A stretch of DNA of 64,000 nucleotides from positions 44,902,175 to 44,966,174 of the forward strand of contig OX381705.1 of assembly GCA_947462335.1 (NCBI GenBank). Reading direction: 5' to 3'. The stretch is from Harmothoe impar. Taxonomy: Eukaryota > Annelida > Polychaeta > Phyllodocida > Polynoidae. The position numbers and the translations under genes are program-made. Below the pieces are notes generated by a model. That model searched no databases. It was not told where the DNA came from and worked only from the letters and a program-made list of their open reading frames with translations. Shown piece by piece: positions 1 to 15,900 of this stretch. Position 1 is the first letter of the stretch, and each line of letters begins with the position of its first letter.

Positions 1-165
1 TTAGTAAAGTGAAATTGCAGTTGGAAATAGGCCTTTTTCTGTTACATAAGCACTGGTATGTGTAGTCATTTAGACAACTCCTTGAGATTTTGAAAAACCC
101 TTTTTTCGCTTTGAACTTTGTGGGTCATAGTGAATACTGACGATTTTACCATTTGTGTTCTCTAG

Positions 166-941
166 TCTATTCTGAACGGCTTCTTCTACGAGTTCCCTCC
201 GGATGTGAGGAAGTGCACAGAAGCCATCGTTGGTGCGGCTGTAGAGATCTACTTCCGTATGAGTGCAGAGCTGCTCCCCACTCCAGCAAAGTCCCACTAC
301 GTCTTCAACCTGCGTGATCTATCAAAATGCATTCAAGGTGAGCTTCCTCTATCGAACTCAGATGTCAGCATAGGTTGTTTTGGCTAACTGGTGCTAATCC
401 TTGTGGATGACGAGCTAATATGTAAATGTCCACAAGATATAATTCGAGGCAATATCATGATAGATACATTTTGTTTCTAACAGGTATTCTACAGGCCGAC
501 CCTGGTGTGATCCGAGACAGCAAATCCATATACAAACTCTTCTGTCATGAGTCGCTACGAGTATTCCACGATCGTCTCATCAACCTCGATGACAAGAACT
601 ATTTCTATAACATGCTTGCTGAGATGTCTAGTAAACACTTTGGCGAGGTACGTTCATAAATACATTAGTGATAACATAACTTGTACCTGAAATGTGGTGG
701 AAATACTTCATACGTTATCTGTATTACTATCAAGATGAAATAGACGATTCTACATACTTTGAATGAGTATTGCCTTTTCTGCTAAATAATTATGCTTATC
801 TATTCTCAGAATGTCGAACCTGAAAGCTTCCTGACGCACCCAATTATCTTTGGTGACTACATCAAAGTGGGAGCAGCGAAGGAAGACCGAATGTACGAGG
901 AATTGTCCAACTTAGACAAGGTCAAACAAGTCCTTGGTGAT
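166..941 (+). CDS. Dynein exons: AAA3 lid and linker to AAA4
   Basis: Three exons (166-337, 484-647, 810-941). The first carries the conserved [19 protein letters not shown] block found at the end of dynein AAA3. The second carries the [12 protein letters not shown] block. The third ends VKQVLGD and runs directly into YLDDYNM of the next exon across a 3.7-kb intron. Introns are phase 1, 0 and 0. The start of this gene lies to the left of the window, so positions 1-165 are intron. Confidence 0.93.
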
Positions 942-3900
942 GTAAGTATACAGAGCTACTACTTAGAGATCTATTTTCTTTTTGAAGTGTGTTCTCATAT
1001 AATAATGAATGGATATGGCATGTCTTGAAAACAAACTATAGCTTGTATAGGTCGAGTCCTGTTTGAATATATTGCACGGAATTCTAAAGAGTTATTAGTG
1101 AAGTAACCGTTCTATTTTTGTTCAAATAATTCTACATTTCATATAACAACTTGGCTCTTTGTTATCAATAATCACTGACACCTTGTGTGTAGCATTTATG
1201 TTTATTTACTTAAGAGGTGTGGTATTTATTATTTAATACTCGATAACCTGCAAAAGAGGCAGTGTTGTGAGGCTTGCTCCTGTTTTCATCTAACCAGTTT
1301 TGCATATCTCTTAGTTGATAGAAATTTAGTTGCATCCAATATTGAGTTTCTGTTTTTGTGTGTTCTTGTTTCGCGTGTGTTCTAATGTTCATTATACTAC
1401 ATTACAGATTATGCGCTATGTAAGTGTATTTGTATACGCCAGGTATTCGTAGTTAGATCAATGTCTATGTCCTTAAGCCAATTGTAAAACTGGTATTGTC
1501 GCAATGATTACTGGCTGTATGGTACTTGTGATATATTCTCCAGTACGGCATTCAAAAATATATTGTATACTGTATAGAAATGTACTACGTAATGTCTACA
1601 TATCTCTCTGCCAATAATCCTAAGTGATGACTTATTTAAACAAATACACCTATATATACAAATGTTGAAATACAGATCTGATGATTAAGAGAGTAAAATA
1701 ATTACTGGACATCGATTCTCTGTCTCTTTGTAGCTCTATAGTGATCGATGCCCAGTTTTATACTTCAGACCAGTGGCTCATTTTGGCTGTTTTTCGCCTC
1801 ACAGATTGCTCCTAGCGCAAAATCCTGACTAGGTGTCAATATATTCTCTATGCCAATGTATAATATGAGGGTAGAAAACAGTGGAACCTCAGTTAGAAAA
1901 AATCCTACTGAACAGTTTTTGAGAAAATTAGGGTTTTGTTGCCCTTTTTTGCTGTTTTTAGTACATTTCCTACATAACCCGTGAACGTCAGCATTTCTCA
2001 ATTTTCAGGTATTTAGAATTAGAATTTGACATTTTTTTATTCGCAGTAGGATTCCTGAATACCGAGCCATTCTAGAAAAGCTATTCTTTGGAAAAAATAC
2101 TTAGTATTTCTTGATGATTTCCGTTGCACAAATTTAGGTTGTAATATAAAAACTGCATTGTCATCCAATCAAAGTGTTTATGCACTGTTGATGGTCACCC
2201 CCTCCCACCCTCTTCACTGTGCATTGAAGGAGAACAGGCAGGGGAGGTACACGTGTCTGTATATAGCTGTTGACCTGGGTGCTGGGTGCATTTTTAATTT
2301 ATGGGGTGCCAACTGTTCATGAAAGAAAATTCAAATAGATTTTTTTTTTTTTAGTATCAGATTAATGCAACTACAAGTCGTGATAGCACTTAAAGCATTC
2401 TATTTGCATTAATATGAATGGTGGCCACCTTATGGGGTGCCAAATATTCATGAAAGAAAAATTGATAAGAATTTGTTTTTTATTAGCATTAAATTGATGC
2501 AACTACAATTCTAGATTGCATTTCAAGCATCGGGGCATTCAATGAATGGTAGTCATCTTAAATATATGGGGTGCCAACTGTTCATAAATAAATAAAAGAA
2601 TAGAATTTTTTTTTTTATTAGTATCAGATTAATGCAACTACAATTTGTGATTGCACTTAAAGCATTGTGGCATGCAATGACTGGTAGTCACCTTGAATGT
2701 ATGGGGTGCCAACTGTTCATGAAAGAAAAAAAAGAAAGTTTTTTTTTTAAGAATCAAATTAATGCAACAGCAACTCAAGATTGCATTTAAGCATTATGGC
2801 ATTCAATGATTGGTGGCCATCTTGAACCTATGGGGTGCCAACTCTTCATGAAAAAAACAACTAAATTGGATGTTTTTAACAGTTTAAAATTAATGCAACT
2901 ACATTTCAAGATTGCATTTAAAGCATTGTGGCATTCAATGAATGGTGGCCATCCTAAACCTATGGGGTGCCAACTGTGTTTGAAAAAGGTATCAAATAGA
3001 AATGTTCTTATATAGATATCAAATTAATGCAACTACAATTCTTCATTGCACTGAAAGCATTGTGGCATTTAGTGAATGGTAGCCATCTTGAATGGGTTGA
3101 ATGAAGGAAAAATCAAATAGGATTTGTTTTTTTGATAGTATCAAATTAATGCAACTACAAGTCAAGATTGCATTTCAAGCATCGGGACATTCAATAAGTG
3201 ATAGCCATCTTGAATCTATGGGATGCCAACTGTTCATGAAAGAAAAATAGAATAGATTTTTTTTTATTAGTATCAAACTACTGCAACTGCAATTCGAGAT
3301 TACATTGAAAGCATGGTGGCATTCAATCAATGGTTGCAATCTTGAATTTCGAAATGAACATACACACAGACATATAGGCATGAACATGGTGTTCTCCTTC
3401 ATATAGATATTCATGGATTTCTACTTCTAATAAATATAGCTTTCTGTTACATGGATGTCGATGTCCAGTTTTAGATATATATCCATATAGTGCATTGGAG
3501 TGCTATAATGTTGGACTGCTGTATATTTTTAAGACTAGGAACTAGATTTTCAAATCAATTATCACGAAACATCCTTCTTTTTTTTTGAACAAGCAAAATA
3601 TTCTCAACCAGCTAGGAATACAATTATATACTAACCCTATTCCCAAAGCAATAATGATATCTCAAACAACCAACGAAACACGTTATCGTCTTAAAACAGT
3701 GCATTAGATAAGTGGTACGCTTTAAACTCCTCAAGACGGTGGGGGCATATAAGGGTTAATTCACAAACGGATACTACACATGCATGTACAGTTTGAATAT
3801 ATAGATGTAAGAACTTACTGGTTTAGCATTAAGGCAAATAATGAATGATCTGGTTCATCATATCGTATATATGCTGGGCAGATATGCGTGTATTTGTTTA

Positions 3901-6900
3901 TGGAGCGTAACTATGACCTGTTTGTGAAACACATATCATTTCATGGTAAATACGGCAGTCCCATTGACTTAACCAAGGAAGGCCGTATTTCACACTATGT
4001 TAAATGTTAAATCTCTCCCGTATTTCACGACCTTTAATATCATTAAAATCGATGGTTTAATCACTATAAAATAGCTTTTTCAGATCTTGTAAATAATGTC
4101 ATGGAATGAACACAAAGGAACACTCGTATAGTTCCCTACTGAGGATTATTTCACTCAGCTCCGCCTCATGAAATAACCTTCAGTGGGGAACAATACTCGT
4201 GAACCTTTGTCTATATATTGAAGCTGTCGTCTGGATTCCCACCACCTTGGCATTAAACTATCCCACCAAAATAAAAAGACACAAACCACTGTAAAGATCA
4301 ACCTGGGACTTTTAGAGATGGTACTGTGTGTACATATACATGTGTACTTTGTGTGCTTTAATTCTTGCCTTTGGATTTATATAATGTATTCTGCACTGAA
4401 CTGAAAGGTCGCACAAGACATTTCCTACATTATAAAACAGAAACGCATAAAACATGTTGCACAAGAAAGTCATACAAAACCTAGATTTATGAAAAAAGCA
4501 AAGACTTTACTATATATTATTTACAGTATGTGCATTTGACACTGTGCCATTGGTTTTATTATGACTGTTGTCCCTGAATTGGGAATAAAACTATTTAACA
4601 TTTTTTGCGCACTTGCAGTACCTGGACGACTATAACATGAGCTCACCAAAGGAAATGAAGCTTGTTTTCTTCATGGATGCTATTGAGCACGCCTCCCGCA
4701 TCGCCCGTATGATCCGACAAGAGCGCGGTAATGCCCTACTTGTGGGGGTTGGTGGCTGTGGCAAACAGTCGCTAACAAGGTGTGTAGATTGGATGTTTCA
4801 AATATAAAAACTGCATTATAAATAATTGTAACATTGCAAAAAATGCCCCTGAGATTTGATTCATTGAATGAATATACTATTGGAGGTCTCTGTGAGACGG
4901 TTTTCCCCCAGAAATTGTTGTTTGGTCAGCTGACTTTGCACTTTCCCCCTGCTTCTATTTTACACTGTTTCTACATGAAACAACGCTGGTGTGATTCTCT
5001 GAAACAACGTCTGTCTTGCAGTTTTGTTCAAACAGTGCCAAATAAATTATTTCCCTATGAAAAAAATAAATTAAAAAATGTCAAAAATAAGCTAAAATAC
5101 AGGTCTGTGTGAACTAGTGCTGAAGCATAGGCCAGTGACCTTGAATCCACCCTTTAAAAGATGAGCGTTCACACCGACACCCATAGGGTTCAGTGTTAAA
5201 GAGTAGGTGAGACGTTTTTATGAGACCATTCTGGTACCATTTTAACTCTAAAGAAAGGTCAGTGGGGACCACATGATCTGTAATGGCCAAATCACCTGTA
5301 CATTGCTTAGAACAACCAAAGTGTGTGGTGGTGGGGGGGGGGGGGGGCTGCGTGATGGAGGGACTTGGGTATTGGGACTTGGGACACTGTGCCAATCAGT
5401 CCCTCTTGCCCCATGAATACTGAGTCGCCCTGTGAGGTTAAGCCATTACATCAAATTGCCTGTTTGTTTCTTAATGGGTTATCATAGCCCTGGGTCACAT
5501 GTGATGTATATCACACAATCAATCTTTTAAAATGTCATAAGGCTAATGCCCGCGAGGACAGTTGAGGCGCTTAATGATATATCCTGTATTCGACTTAATA
5601 AGCACCCCACTCTAATATAACCGCCCCTTCAGTATTTGGAACCCATAAAAGCTGTTAGTATGCACCACAAAATACATTGTTGTGTTTTCCCAGGCTTGCC
5701 TCCCACATGTGCGGCTACAAGTGCTTCCAGATCGAGCTGAGCAGGGGTTATGACTACAATGCATTCCACGATGATCTCAAGAAACTGTACGACATGGCCG
5801 GAGTCCAGAACCAGAACACAGTGTTCCTCTTCACTGACACTCAGGTAATCATCCCTATCTAGTGTTGTTAAAGTATGTCATGTATCGAAGTGAATGGCGA
5901 AGGGAAAGTCGTATATGTCATTCTCAAGAAACCATAGTTCATAAACTGCTACATTTTTGTACTATCGTAGAAACGATCGAGGGCAGAGGTAAATCTCTAA
6001 AATGAATATTAGACAGGAGCCAACTTTAATCTTGCAGCTATCCATTCCAATTTAGTCCTGAGAAAATTGAGAGAATAGCTGAGAGCATCCATTGTAACTA
6101 TACAATCAAGTAGCTACATCTTTTTACGAACAATGGAGAAATTGTTTTACTTAACAGATCGTTGTTGAAGAGTTTCTGGAAGATATTAACAACATCCTAA
6201 ACTCCGGAGAAGTTCCAAATCTCTTTGAGCCTGACGAATATGAACGGTTGATCATTGGATGCCGCCCTGGGGCCAAGGAGGCCGGTATTCCCGAAGGCAA
6301 CCGAGATCTCATCTATGAGTTCTGCATCAACAGAGTCAGGTTAGTGAAGTAAATGACATATCAATGATATAATCTTGTGCTGTTGGTGGCCTTGAGAGTT
6401 AAGCGGTGTATATGCATATCAATACTGACTGAAATCGATGTGCCCTCCCATTTTACCATGGGTTATCCTATCCACATGGGTGACAATGTGTTTATATTTA
6501 CAGGAGTAATCTTCATATCGTACTGTGCATGAGTCCAGTTGGTAGCGCATTCCGTTCACGATGTCGCATGTTCCCATCCCTCGTCAACTGCTGTACAATT
6601 GATTGGTTTACTGAGTGGCCAAGAGAAGCTCTGCTCAGTGTATCACAGACTGCCTTTGCAGAAGTTGATCTCGGCTCAGATGAGATGAAGGTTGGTAACA
6701 TTCCGTAAAATAAAGGGTGAAAATCAAATATGATTTGCCAAAATACCTGTGGGAGCCTAGAGATGAATAGGAAAATAATAATCTGAATATTCAAATCAAT
6801 GTAAATATAAAAACAGAAACTTATCATTTACATAAACTAATTGAGTGTTTTTGCCTTGTACAGGGTAAAATTGCAGAGATGTGTATGGAGATCCATACAA

Positions 6901-9900
6901 GCGTACAAGAAATGGCCGAGCGGTTCTATAACGAGCTGAAGCGCTACTACTACACAACACCCACTTCCTACCTAGAGCTTATCACACTGTACCTAACCAT
7001 GCTCTCTGAGAAGAGAAAGTAAGTACCAGAGTAGCCTTCCCAATTGAAGATAGTTAGTATCTGTATTTTTGTGGAATATGTAGTCACTGGAAAGGGCCGT
7101 TAACAAACGGGGAAGCATTAGCTTTTTGTATGCTATGATCTATTAATTATCATAAAAGACATTTTAAAAAACATTTTAGCTTGTATGAGTGATGGTCGAT
7201 TTTGTTACATTGGATCAACTCCAGGAAAACCTCACCAAAGGCCTATTTATTTCTGAAATAAATAATTAATAATGGCATCCTTTTCCTTCTTACAGGCAGT
7301 TGGTGGTGGCACGTGACCGTGTAAAGAACGGTCTCATCAAACTTCTTGACACAAACGTCCTAGTAGACAACATGCAGGTGGAACTGACTGCTCTCGAACC
7401 TGAATTAATTAAGAAGTCGGCTGACACAGAAGCACTCATGGAAAAACTGACTGTGGATCAAGAAAAGGCTGACGCTGTAAATACCGTGTTCATTTGATCA
7501 AAGTCGGGGGAAAAACTTTCTTAAAAGAAATGGAATAGTAATTTACTGGTACTCTTTATCATATCGAAATGAAGTGCTTTTAGTTGCAGTGGTTTGGGTG
7601 GTGGTCTGATGATATTGATCATTACAAGCATGGTTCTCTATAGAACTAAAGGTTTCCTTATGATCTTGTATGTTCTAAAGTGGTATTTCACAATGACAGG
7701 TACGGAAAGTGGTCATGGAGGACGAGGCTGTGGCCAAGGTCAAGGCTGAGGAGACGCAGGCTATTGCTAGCGACGCACAGAAGGACCTTGACGAAGCCCT
7801 GCCTGCCCTTGAGAGTGCTGTAAAGGTAGGCATACTCATTTCATGGTGCTGCATCACAGGGTCATTTAACTTTGGGCTTAAGGAATCATGTTACTAAATC
7901 GTTTTTATAACTATACTGTGGTCTGGAACAAAGTATTTAATATACAAATCTAAAATGAAACATTTGAGTAGCGTACATGTATATGCAAGAGAGGTAGAGG
8001 CTGATTTCCCCCTTCTTTATAGGCTTTGGATGCCCTGGACAAGAACGATATTTCTGAGATCCGTGTGTTCACTAAGCCCCCTGAGCTGGTGCAGACCGTG
8101 ATGGAAGCTGTCTGCGTCCTGTTAGGAGTCAAGTAAGTTATCTGTCTCTTTGGATAATTACCATTTAAGACTTAGCATTGATTCTCAGTTTATGCCTATG
8201 ACACTTTTGAGCCTAGCTGTATTGTATAGTATTCAAATGATTGACACTGAGAAATCGTTGTTAAATCCTCATACGTCTTTTTCAGAACTGACTGGCAGAG
8301 TGCTAAACAGGTTTTAGCGGATGGCCAGTTCTTGCGGAAGCTCTATGACTATGACAAAGAGAATATCTCAGATGGTATTCTACGGAAACTGAAGAAATAC
8401 ATCGAAAATCCTAAGTTTAATGCTGAAGCTGTAGAAAAAGTCTCCAAAGCTGCACGTTCACTATGTATGTGGGTATGCGCAATGGACCTCTATGCAAGAG
8501 TATACCGGACAGTGGAGCCCAAACGACAGAAGTAAGTCTCAAAGGTTTTTTTCTCTTACGATTTTCTTTCCTGAATTGATCCCTTGTACTACAACGTGTG
8601 CATAGTGTAGGCCTGTAGAAAATGGCTCCAAACTCGTGTGGATGCCACATGTTTTTCATTGTGTGTAAGTAGTATATGGAAATGGTAATGGTTTACTGGT
8701 AGCATTTAGAAGAACTGTAAGTAGTATATGAAAACTAGATTTTTGCACTGGGCAATAAAATGTCTCTGAAGTATCCCGCATCAGGTACCGTAAAACCTTG
8801 CGTATATGCCTAACTCGCATATAAGCCACACCCTGACTTTGGGGCTAATCCTATAAGTCGCACCAGCGATCTGACTCGCGTACTAGCCAAGGCTTATACG
8901 CAAGGTTTTAGGGTGAATAGAATAGATTAAACGGTCTGCCATATTTATTTATTTTCCTACTCTCCTTGACAGACTGGCAGCAGCAGAGGCTGAACTGGAG
9001 ACTGTCATGCAAATGTTGAAGGAGAAGCAAGCGAAGCTGGCCGGGGTTGAAGCAGAGATCGCCCATCTTCAGAAAACGTATGATGACAGTGTCAACGAGA
9101 AACAAAGACTGGAGAAGACGATGTCACTCACCCAAGCCCGCCTCAAACGTGCTGGAAAGTTGACCACTGCTCTCGGAGACGAAAAAGTCCGCTGGGAGGA
9201 GAGTGTCCTGGTAAGGAATAGGGCTAGGGAATGTGGAAGGGATACTTTTGTTCTCATCTCTAGCAAATGTGAACATTAAGTCCGTCATAAAAGTGCCATA
9301 TTTTTTTAATTTCAGTTATATTAGAATTTGATTGAATACTTTCCATATAATTAGTTGGTCTGTATATGAATAACCATTATCTTCCAGAACTTTGAAACGG
9401 AAATTAACAACGTAGTGGGCGATGTATTTGTATCCGCTGCGTGTGTTGCATACTACGGTGCCTTCACAAGTGTATACCGCCAGATGCTTGTCAACACGTG
9501 GACGGGGCGCTGCACCGAGCTCGAAATACCAGTTTCCCAGAACATGTCCATTGTGTCTGTATTAGCCGATCCCTATGAGATCCGGCAGTGGAACACCGAA
9601 GGTCTTCCACGTGATCAACTCTCAACAGAAAATGCTATTCTTGTCACCAGAGGTCGCAGGTGGCCCTTGATGATTGATCCACAAGACCAGGTAAGGGGGT
9701 GTCTGACACATGTGAAATTTATATCTAAAATATTTCTGATACGTACGAGGTCGTACACGCTTACGTAATGATAGATGTTCCAAATATAAATCCTTTATTT
9801 ACTCTGCAAACTTGAGTAGAGGAGGTATTTACTCTCCAAACCTGAGTAGAGGAGGACTGAGTTGATCATCGCTTTACTTTTTATTTAGTCAATTTGGTAG

Positions 9901-12900
9901 TGATAGTTTGTGTGCTACCTTGTGAAGCAGAAAAAAAAAAGCAACCATGTTCTTCATCAACATAACTCTTTTCATCAGGCTAATCGCTGGGTGAGGAATC
10001 GTGAGGCAGCCAACGGACTGAAGGTCATTAAGTTGACGGACGGAAACTTCCTTCGTACCTTGGAGAACTGCATCCGTATTGGCATGCCTGTCCTGCTGGA
10101 GGAACTTGGCGAGAACCTTGACCCCTCCCTTGAACCCATCCTCCTGAAGCAGACCTTTGTGCAAGGTGGTCGACTCCTCATCCGTTTGGGCGACAGCGAC
10201 ATCGAATATGACAAGAACTTCAAATTCTATATGACCACTAAGATGGCCAACCCACACTACCTCCCAGAGGTGTGCATCAAAGTGACCATCATTAACTTTA
10301 CTGTGACCAGGATGGGCCTGGAAGATCAGCTGCTGAGTGACGTTGTTAGTCTTGAAAGGCCTGACCTTGAGAAGCAGAGAAACGAGCTGATCGTGAAAAT
10401 CAATGGCGATAAGGCTCAGTTGAAGGCCATTGAGGACCGTATCCTTAAATTGCTGTTCGAGTCAGAAGGCAACATCTTGGACGCCGAGGAGCTCATCAAC
10501 ACACTTAATGATTCTAAGGTGAATGCCATGATCATAATTACTTTTACACAAGCAAATATATAAAATAACGAGAAATGAGGAAGCCGATTATTTTTGTCAC
10601 CTCCCCCCCCCAATATTAGCCACATTTCTTCTTGAATACATAAGATCATATAGAGAAAACTAAATAATAATCTTCATGGTACCTCCCGTTTCTTTCTCTT
10701 ATACATCTTAAAATTTTCCAAAACAGATCACATCAAAGAATATCCAGAAACGATTGGCAGAGGCAGAGGAGACGGAACAGAAAATCACTGCAGCTCGCGA
10801 AAGGTATCGGCCAGTAGCCGAGCGTGGCTCACTCATGTACTTTGTGGTGGCGTCGATGGCCGAGATGGACCCAATGTACCAGTTCTCACTCAAGTACTTT
10901 AAACAACTATTCAACAACACCATAGACACAAGTGAGAAACACGACGAACTGGAGGAGAGGTTAAAGATTCTCCTGGCAGCGACAACGTCAGATGTATATA
11001 GAAATGTGGCCAGGTAAGCTTAATGCTAGATCAGATTCAGCTAACCTCACTCCGGGAACTTTTGATGCAAAGTCGATGATTTCTGTTACAGATGACTTTA
11101 AGGGGAAAACTGCCACCTCTAAGCAAATCAACTTATAACATTTTTGAACGTTCCCGTACTACAACATGCATGTTCAAATCAGAGAATTCAAATTTTGTTT
11201 GATTTAAATTTTGTTTCACAGAGGTCTGTTTGAGAAGGACAAACTCGTTTTCTCCTTCATGCTGTGTGCTGAGATTTTCAAGACGGCCAAGGTATTTACG
11301 GATCTGGAATGGAACTACTTCCTACGAGGTGTATCTGGAATTGATAAGGTAAAGAACTTATAACCCTTTTTGATCTCAGTAATTAACTTCTTTACATCAT
11401 TTTCATGATAGGCTGACAATTTAAGTATAATGGAACATTCAGGATTTAAGTATAAATACTTGAATTGATAGCGGAGACTGGCCATAAATAAGTTCAAAGA
11501 TACAGCTATGATAGTGATTCCGGATTCCCTTTGTGAATCAAGGCCACTTTCCTAACTGTAGCAGCATAATTTGCCGGCCTACAATCGGATTGATAAAAAA
11601 TATGAAAAGTTCAAAACTAATGAACTTGTAATTAAATCTGGGATAGCTCAACCGGAGATCTTTGCAAAAAGCAAAAAAGTTGAAGTACAATAAGTTAAAA
11701 TAGGGGTATGTACAATCATCATATTCCTGTTGATCCTCCTTGGTATGACCTAGGGGATATCGGTGGGATACAACTAAGGGAGGGCTCATTTCTAACATTA
11801 AAAAGGGGATCTCCTAAATATGGTAAAATAACATTTTAGCATTTTCTAATGCAACCTTGTCCTATTGTGTTTTAGGAACGCCCGGCGAAACCAGACCTCC
11901 CATGGCTGAGCCTTGCAACTTGGCATAGCGCCTTTGACTTGGAAGACAATGTCCCTGCTTTCAAGGGTATATGCAAAGACATCGTAGCTACCCCGTGTTG
12001 GGTTCAGCTTGGAGAGCTCAAAGCGTACGCAAACCCAGAAACTGCCACTGAGTACGGACCAGAGCCCCCTGAGCCCACCGAGGGCGATGAAAATGTGAGC
12101 GGACACTGGGACCGCCGCCTCTCCAACTTCCAAAAATTGATGTTCATCAAAGCATTTAGTGAGGAAAAGGTGAGTGATTAGAATGCCGATGGCACGTTGT
12201 TGATTGGGATAAATAGACAAAGTAATGATAACTACATGTATATCATAGGAGATAATAGTCATAACGCAGAGATTCAAGTCAAGAGTCTTTAGTTTAGTGT
12301 ATATTTACCATGTATTGCAAAACAGCTGTGTCATATTGTCATACTCTTTACTTCTGTCCGCTCTCAGGTAATTTTTGCCACCAACCAATACGTGACGCTG
12401 GACCTGGGTAAGCAGTTCGTGGAGAACCCACCGACCGACTTGGTGACGCTGTACGAGGACATGTCCAACACGACTCCACTGGTGTTTGTCCTCAGCACAG
12501 GCTCCGACCCCATGGGCGCCTTCCTCCGCTTTGCCAAGGACCGCAACTACACAGACAGGTATTGAGAATTAAACTAATGTTACTATTACATTTTACTTAA
12601 AATGAGATACCCCTGCTAGTGATTTACCAAAGTAATGCTGAAAAGAAAATTTGATGTATGAAATAATCAAAGTAAAATTATTAAACTAGTTTGAATGCGA
12701 TTAAAACAAATGAGAAATGTATTGACAAAGGGCAGAACAGATGATAAAAAACTTAACATATACAAATATTGGAATTCATCTAATATTCTAAACATGTAGT
12801 TGTTTTGGGAGCCATTCATTTTTCATTTAACAATAGCAAACGCTGTAAAGTGTTGTTACTTAAATTATAATAAAATGAATTGCATTTTGTCATGATTAAC

Positions 12901-15900
12901 CATGTATCGAAACTGTCATATCTGCCTCTTAAAAGTCAATTAATGGAAGTGAAAGTAAGTCAAATGGTCATGCTTATAATACGTTATGTTTCATTCACAA
13001 GTCTGATATTGTTATGACAGACATAAAATGTTTGTTCCAGGCTGTGCATAGTTAAGGGTCATTATCACATAACGCACACTGCATGTACATGTTTTATAGA
13101 GTTTTTTTTACATCGATGGCATGATATGTATGTGGAGTAAAACGTCACGTATAATTCCAAAATCACCTACATTTCAATGTTACTTGATATGTTGTGGGAA
13201 AGAATGCATGTCCAGTAAAGAAACACTTTTGTAGAAACCCGCGAAGGATGTATTAGTTTATGAATTGCATCGTTACAAAGCGCATGTTCCTGAAGGGTGG
13301 CATTAGTGGAAGAAACATAAATGTATTGTGATGACAGCGTCATAGTAAGACTATTGTGAGCGCACATTGTAATGTTGGCTTTTACTTACCTTACATGCTG
13401 TGCAAAATATAAAATAAGAGTTTACTAATTGGTGATTTTGACGAGGAATAAGGAAGAGCAAATTCTGACTGTACACAACTGGAGTTCGTTTTTTCATAGT
13501 ATCCCCTCTAATATTGTTTTGAGTTTGACATGTTGGTCCAATGGGGGATAACGAATGCATTCATAATGATAAACAATACAATATACATGTGTATAATGAA
13601 AACAATATTGCGATCCTGTGACTGATTATCACTTTTTCCCAAACAGACTACAAGCCATCTCACTAGGCCAGGGCCAAGGTCCAGTGGCTGAGAAGTTGAT
13701 CGCCAACTCAGTCAAATCAGGAGACTGGGTCTTCTTACAGAACTGCCATCTCGCAGCATCTTGGATGTTGTCCATGGAAGAGATCATCAAAGGTATGGCA
13801 GAAAGACCTGAAGAGGTCCACAAGGACTTCCGTATCTTCCTATCCTCCATGCCTGCCAAGTCGTTCCCTGTAACGGTACTCCAGAACTCGGTCAAGGTGA
13901 CCAACGAGCCTCCCAAAGGACTGCGTGCCAACACGAAGAGAGCCTTCTCAGAAATCACTCCAATATTCTTTGAAGAGAACAGTAAGTATATAAGTTATCT
14001 CAGAGTGTCAAGGTGTCCATCATCACCAGTTGATCCTTACATCTACCATGGTAGATACTTGGAGTGTATTTTTTAAGATGCATTGCCGTATATTACAGTA
14101 GATTAGTATATTTAGTAGGAAAAAACTACATGTGTGAGGGTATCACGTTTATACCTCACTCCACTCTTACATATGTGAATAAAATAAATTTCCACATGTC
14201 ATTTACCTACCATTTGTATTTCAGTTCTTGGTCTACGGTGGCGACGTATGGTCTATGGCCTTTGCTTCTTCCATGCCATTCTTCAGGAGAGAAAGAAGTT
14301 CGGCCCTCTGGGCTGGAACATCCTATACGAGTTCTCGGATAGCGACCGAGAGTGTGCACTACTCAACCTGCAGATGTTCTGTGCTGACGGAGATATCCCA
14401 TGGGACTCTCTCATCTATATCACAGGCGAGGTGAGTGAGATCAAAGATTTTCATTTTGCGAATCAGGTTTAATACCATATTCAATTCTAAAACCATTATT
14501 TCCAATTAGACTAATTTACAGACACAATATATGAACGATCTTGACTTATCTGATGCACAAAATACCTTTCTTTTAATATGGGTATACCTACTTGTTTTCA
14601 TATGCATTTTTCCGAACTAGAACACTTTTTTTTAAAATACAGATCACATACGGTGGCCGTGTAACAGACGAATGGGATCAGCGCTGCTTGCGGACTATCC
14701 TACGGCGGTTCTTCCAGCCATGCACACTTGCTGAGGACTACAAGTTCTCGCCCTCAGGAATCCACTACGCACCCCTCTATGACTCGCTAGGAGAGTTCAG
14801 GGACTATATCGACAGCCTGCCAAACTTAGACCACCCTGAGATCTTTGGCATGCATGAAAATGCAAATCTGTCATTCCAGGTGCCTATTATATCATTTACA
14901 ATACTGAAGGAGAAGAGCATAATCTTGAGGCATTTACTTGAATATGAAAACTTACTTTAGAGGTTAATAACTTCAGAGGTTGCATGTACAATGTATTTTG
15001 TAACAAATTGTGAGAAAGCCAAATTTCTACCTATTAGGTGACTAAAAACTGTATATACCACCATACAGTGAACGGTGAATTTAATAGTTTTGAAATATCA
15101 ATGCAAACTAGATATGTTTCAGTAATTTAGTTGGTCTCTTTTTCAATTTGCGCAAAGTAAAATCCTCCTCAGCTTTAATGTTAAATGTCATATACCCCAA
15201 CAGATCAAAGAAACACAAAAGTTAGTTACATCGGTACTAGACGTCCAGCCTCGTGTCGGATCTACTGGTGGTGGCAAGTCCAATGATGAGATCGCATCTG
15301 AATTAGCAGACAGTATCCTCGAGAGAGTCATGGCCAAGCTGGACATTGACAATGCCAAACCAGAAATGTTTGAGGTCTGTATGCTACCTACTGTAGTTTT
15401 AAAAGATAGCTTTTGTGTATATTGTCCGTGAATACATGTGTTCATGAGTAAGAAAAGAGACTTTCGACTCTATAAAAGAAGGGAAGTAACATATTGTCAT
15501 TACAAGTCAATGATCAATGCTTCCTATGATTTCATGTAAACATTTTCCTTTTCTCTTTCTCATATTCCTCCTCAAGTCGATTTCTACAAGGGAAAAGGTC
15601 TCCGACCATTAGAATGTTAGATTACAGAATACATCTTTTGGATTCATATAAGCGTCATTCCGTTTACAGTCTATTCAATACACTACATTGGGGTTTCGAT
15701 AGTTGTCATTTATTATTCATTGCTGCAAACTATTTATAATTACAGCCTGACGATCAGGGTCGCATGAACTCTTTGACCACAGTGCTTACACAGGAAGTTG
15801 ACCGTTTCAATAAACTTCTCCGAGTGATTAGGGTAAGACAATACTATAGCTCTTCTGAACTATTTTATCATGATTATATTTTATTAGCTATGGTCGACAA

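Noticed and set aside
942..4618. Missing dynein exons in the 3.7-kb intron
   Set aside because: The flanking exons join in phase with a continuous conserved sequence (VLGD/YLDDYNM), so nothing is missing.
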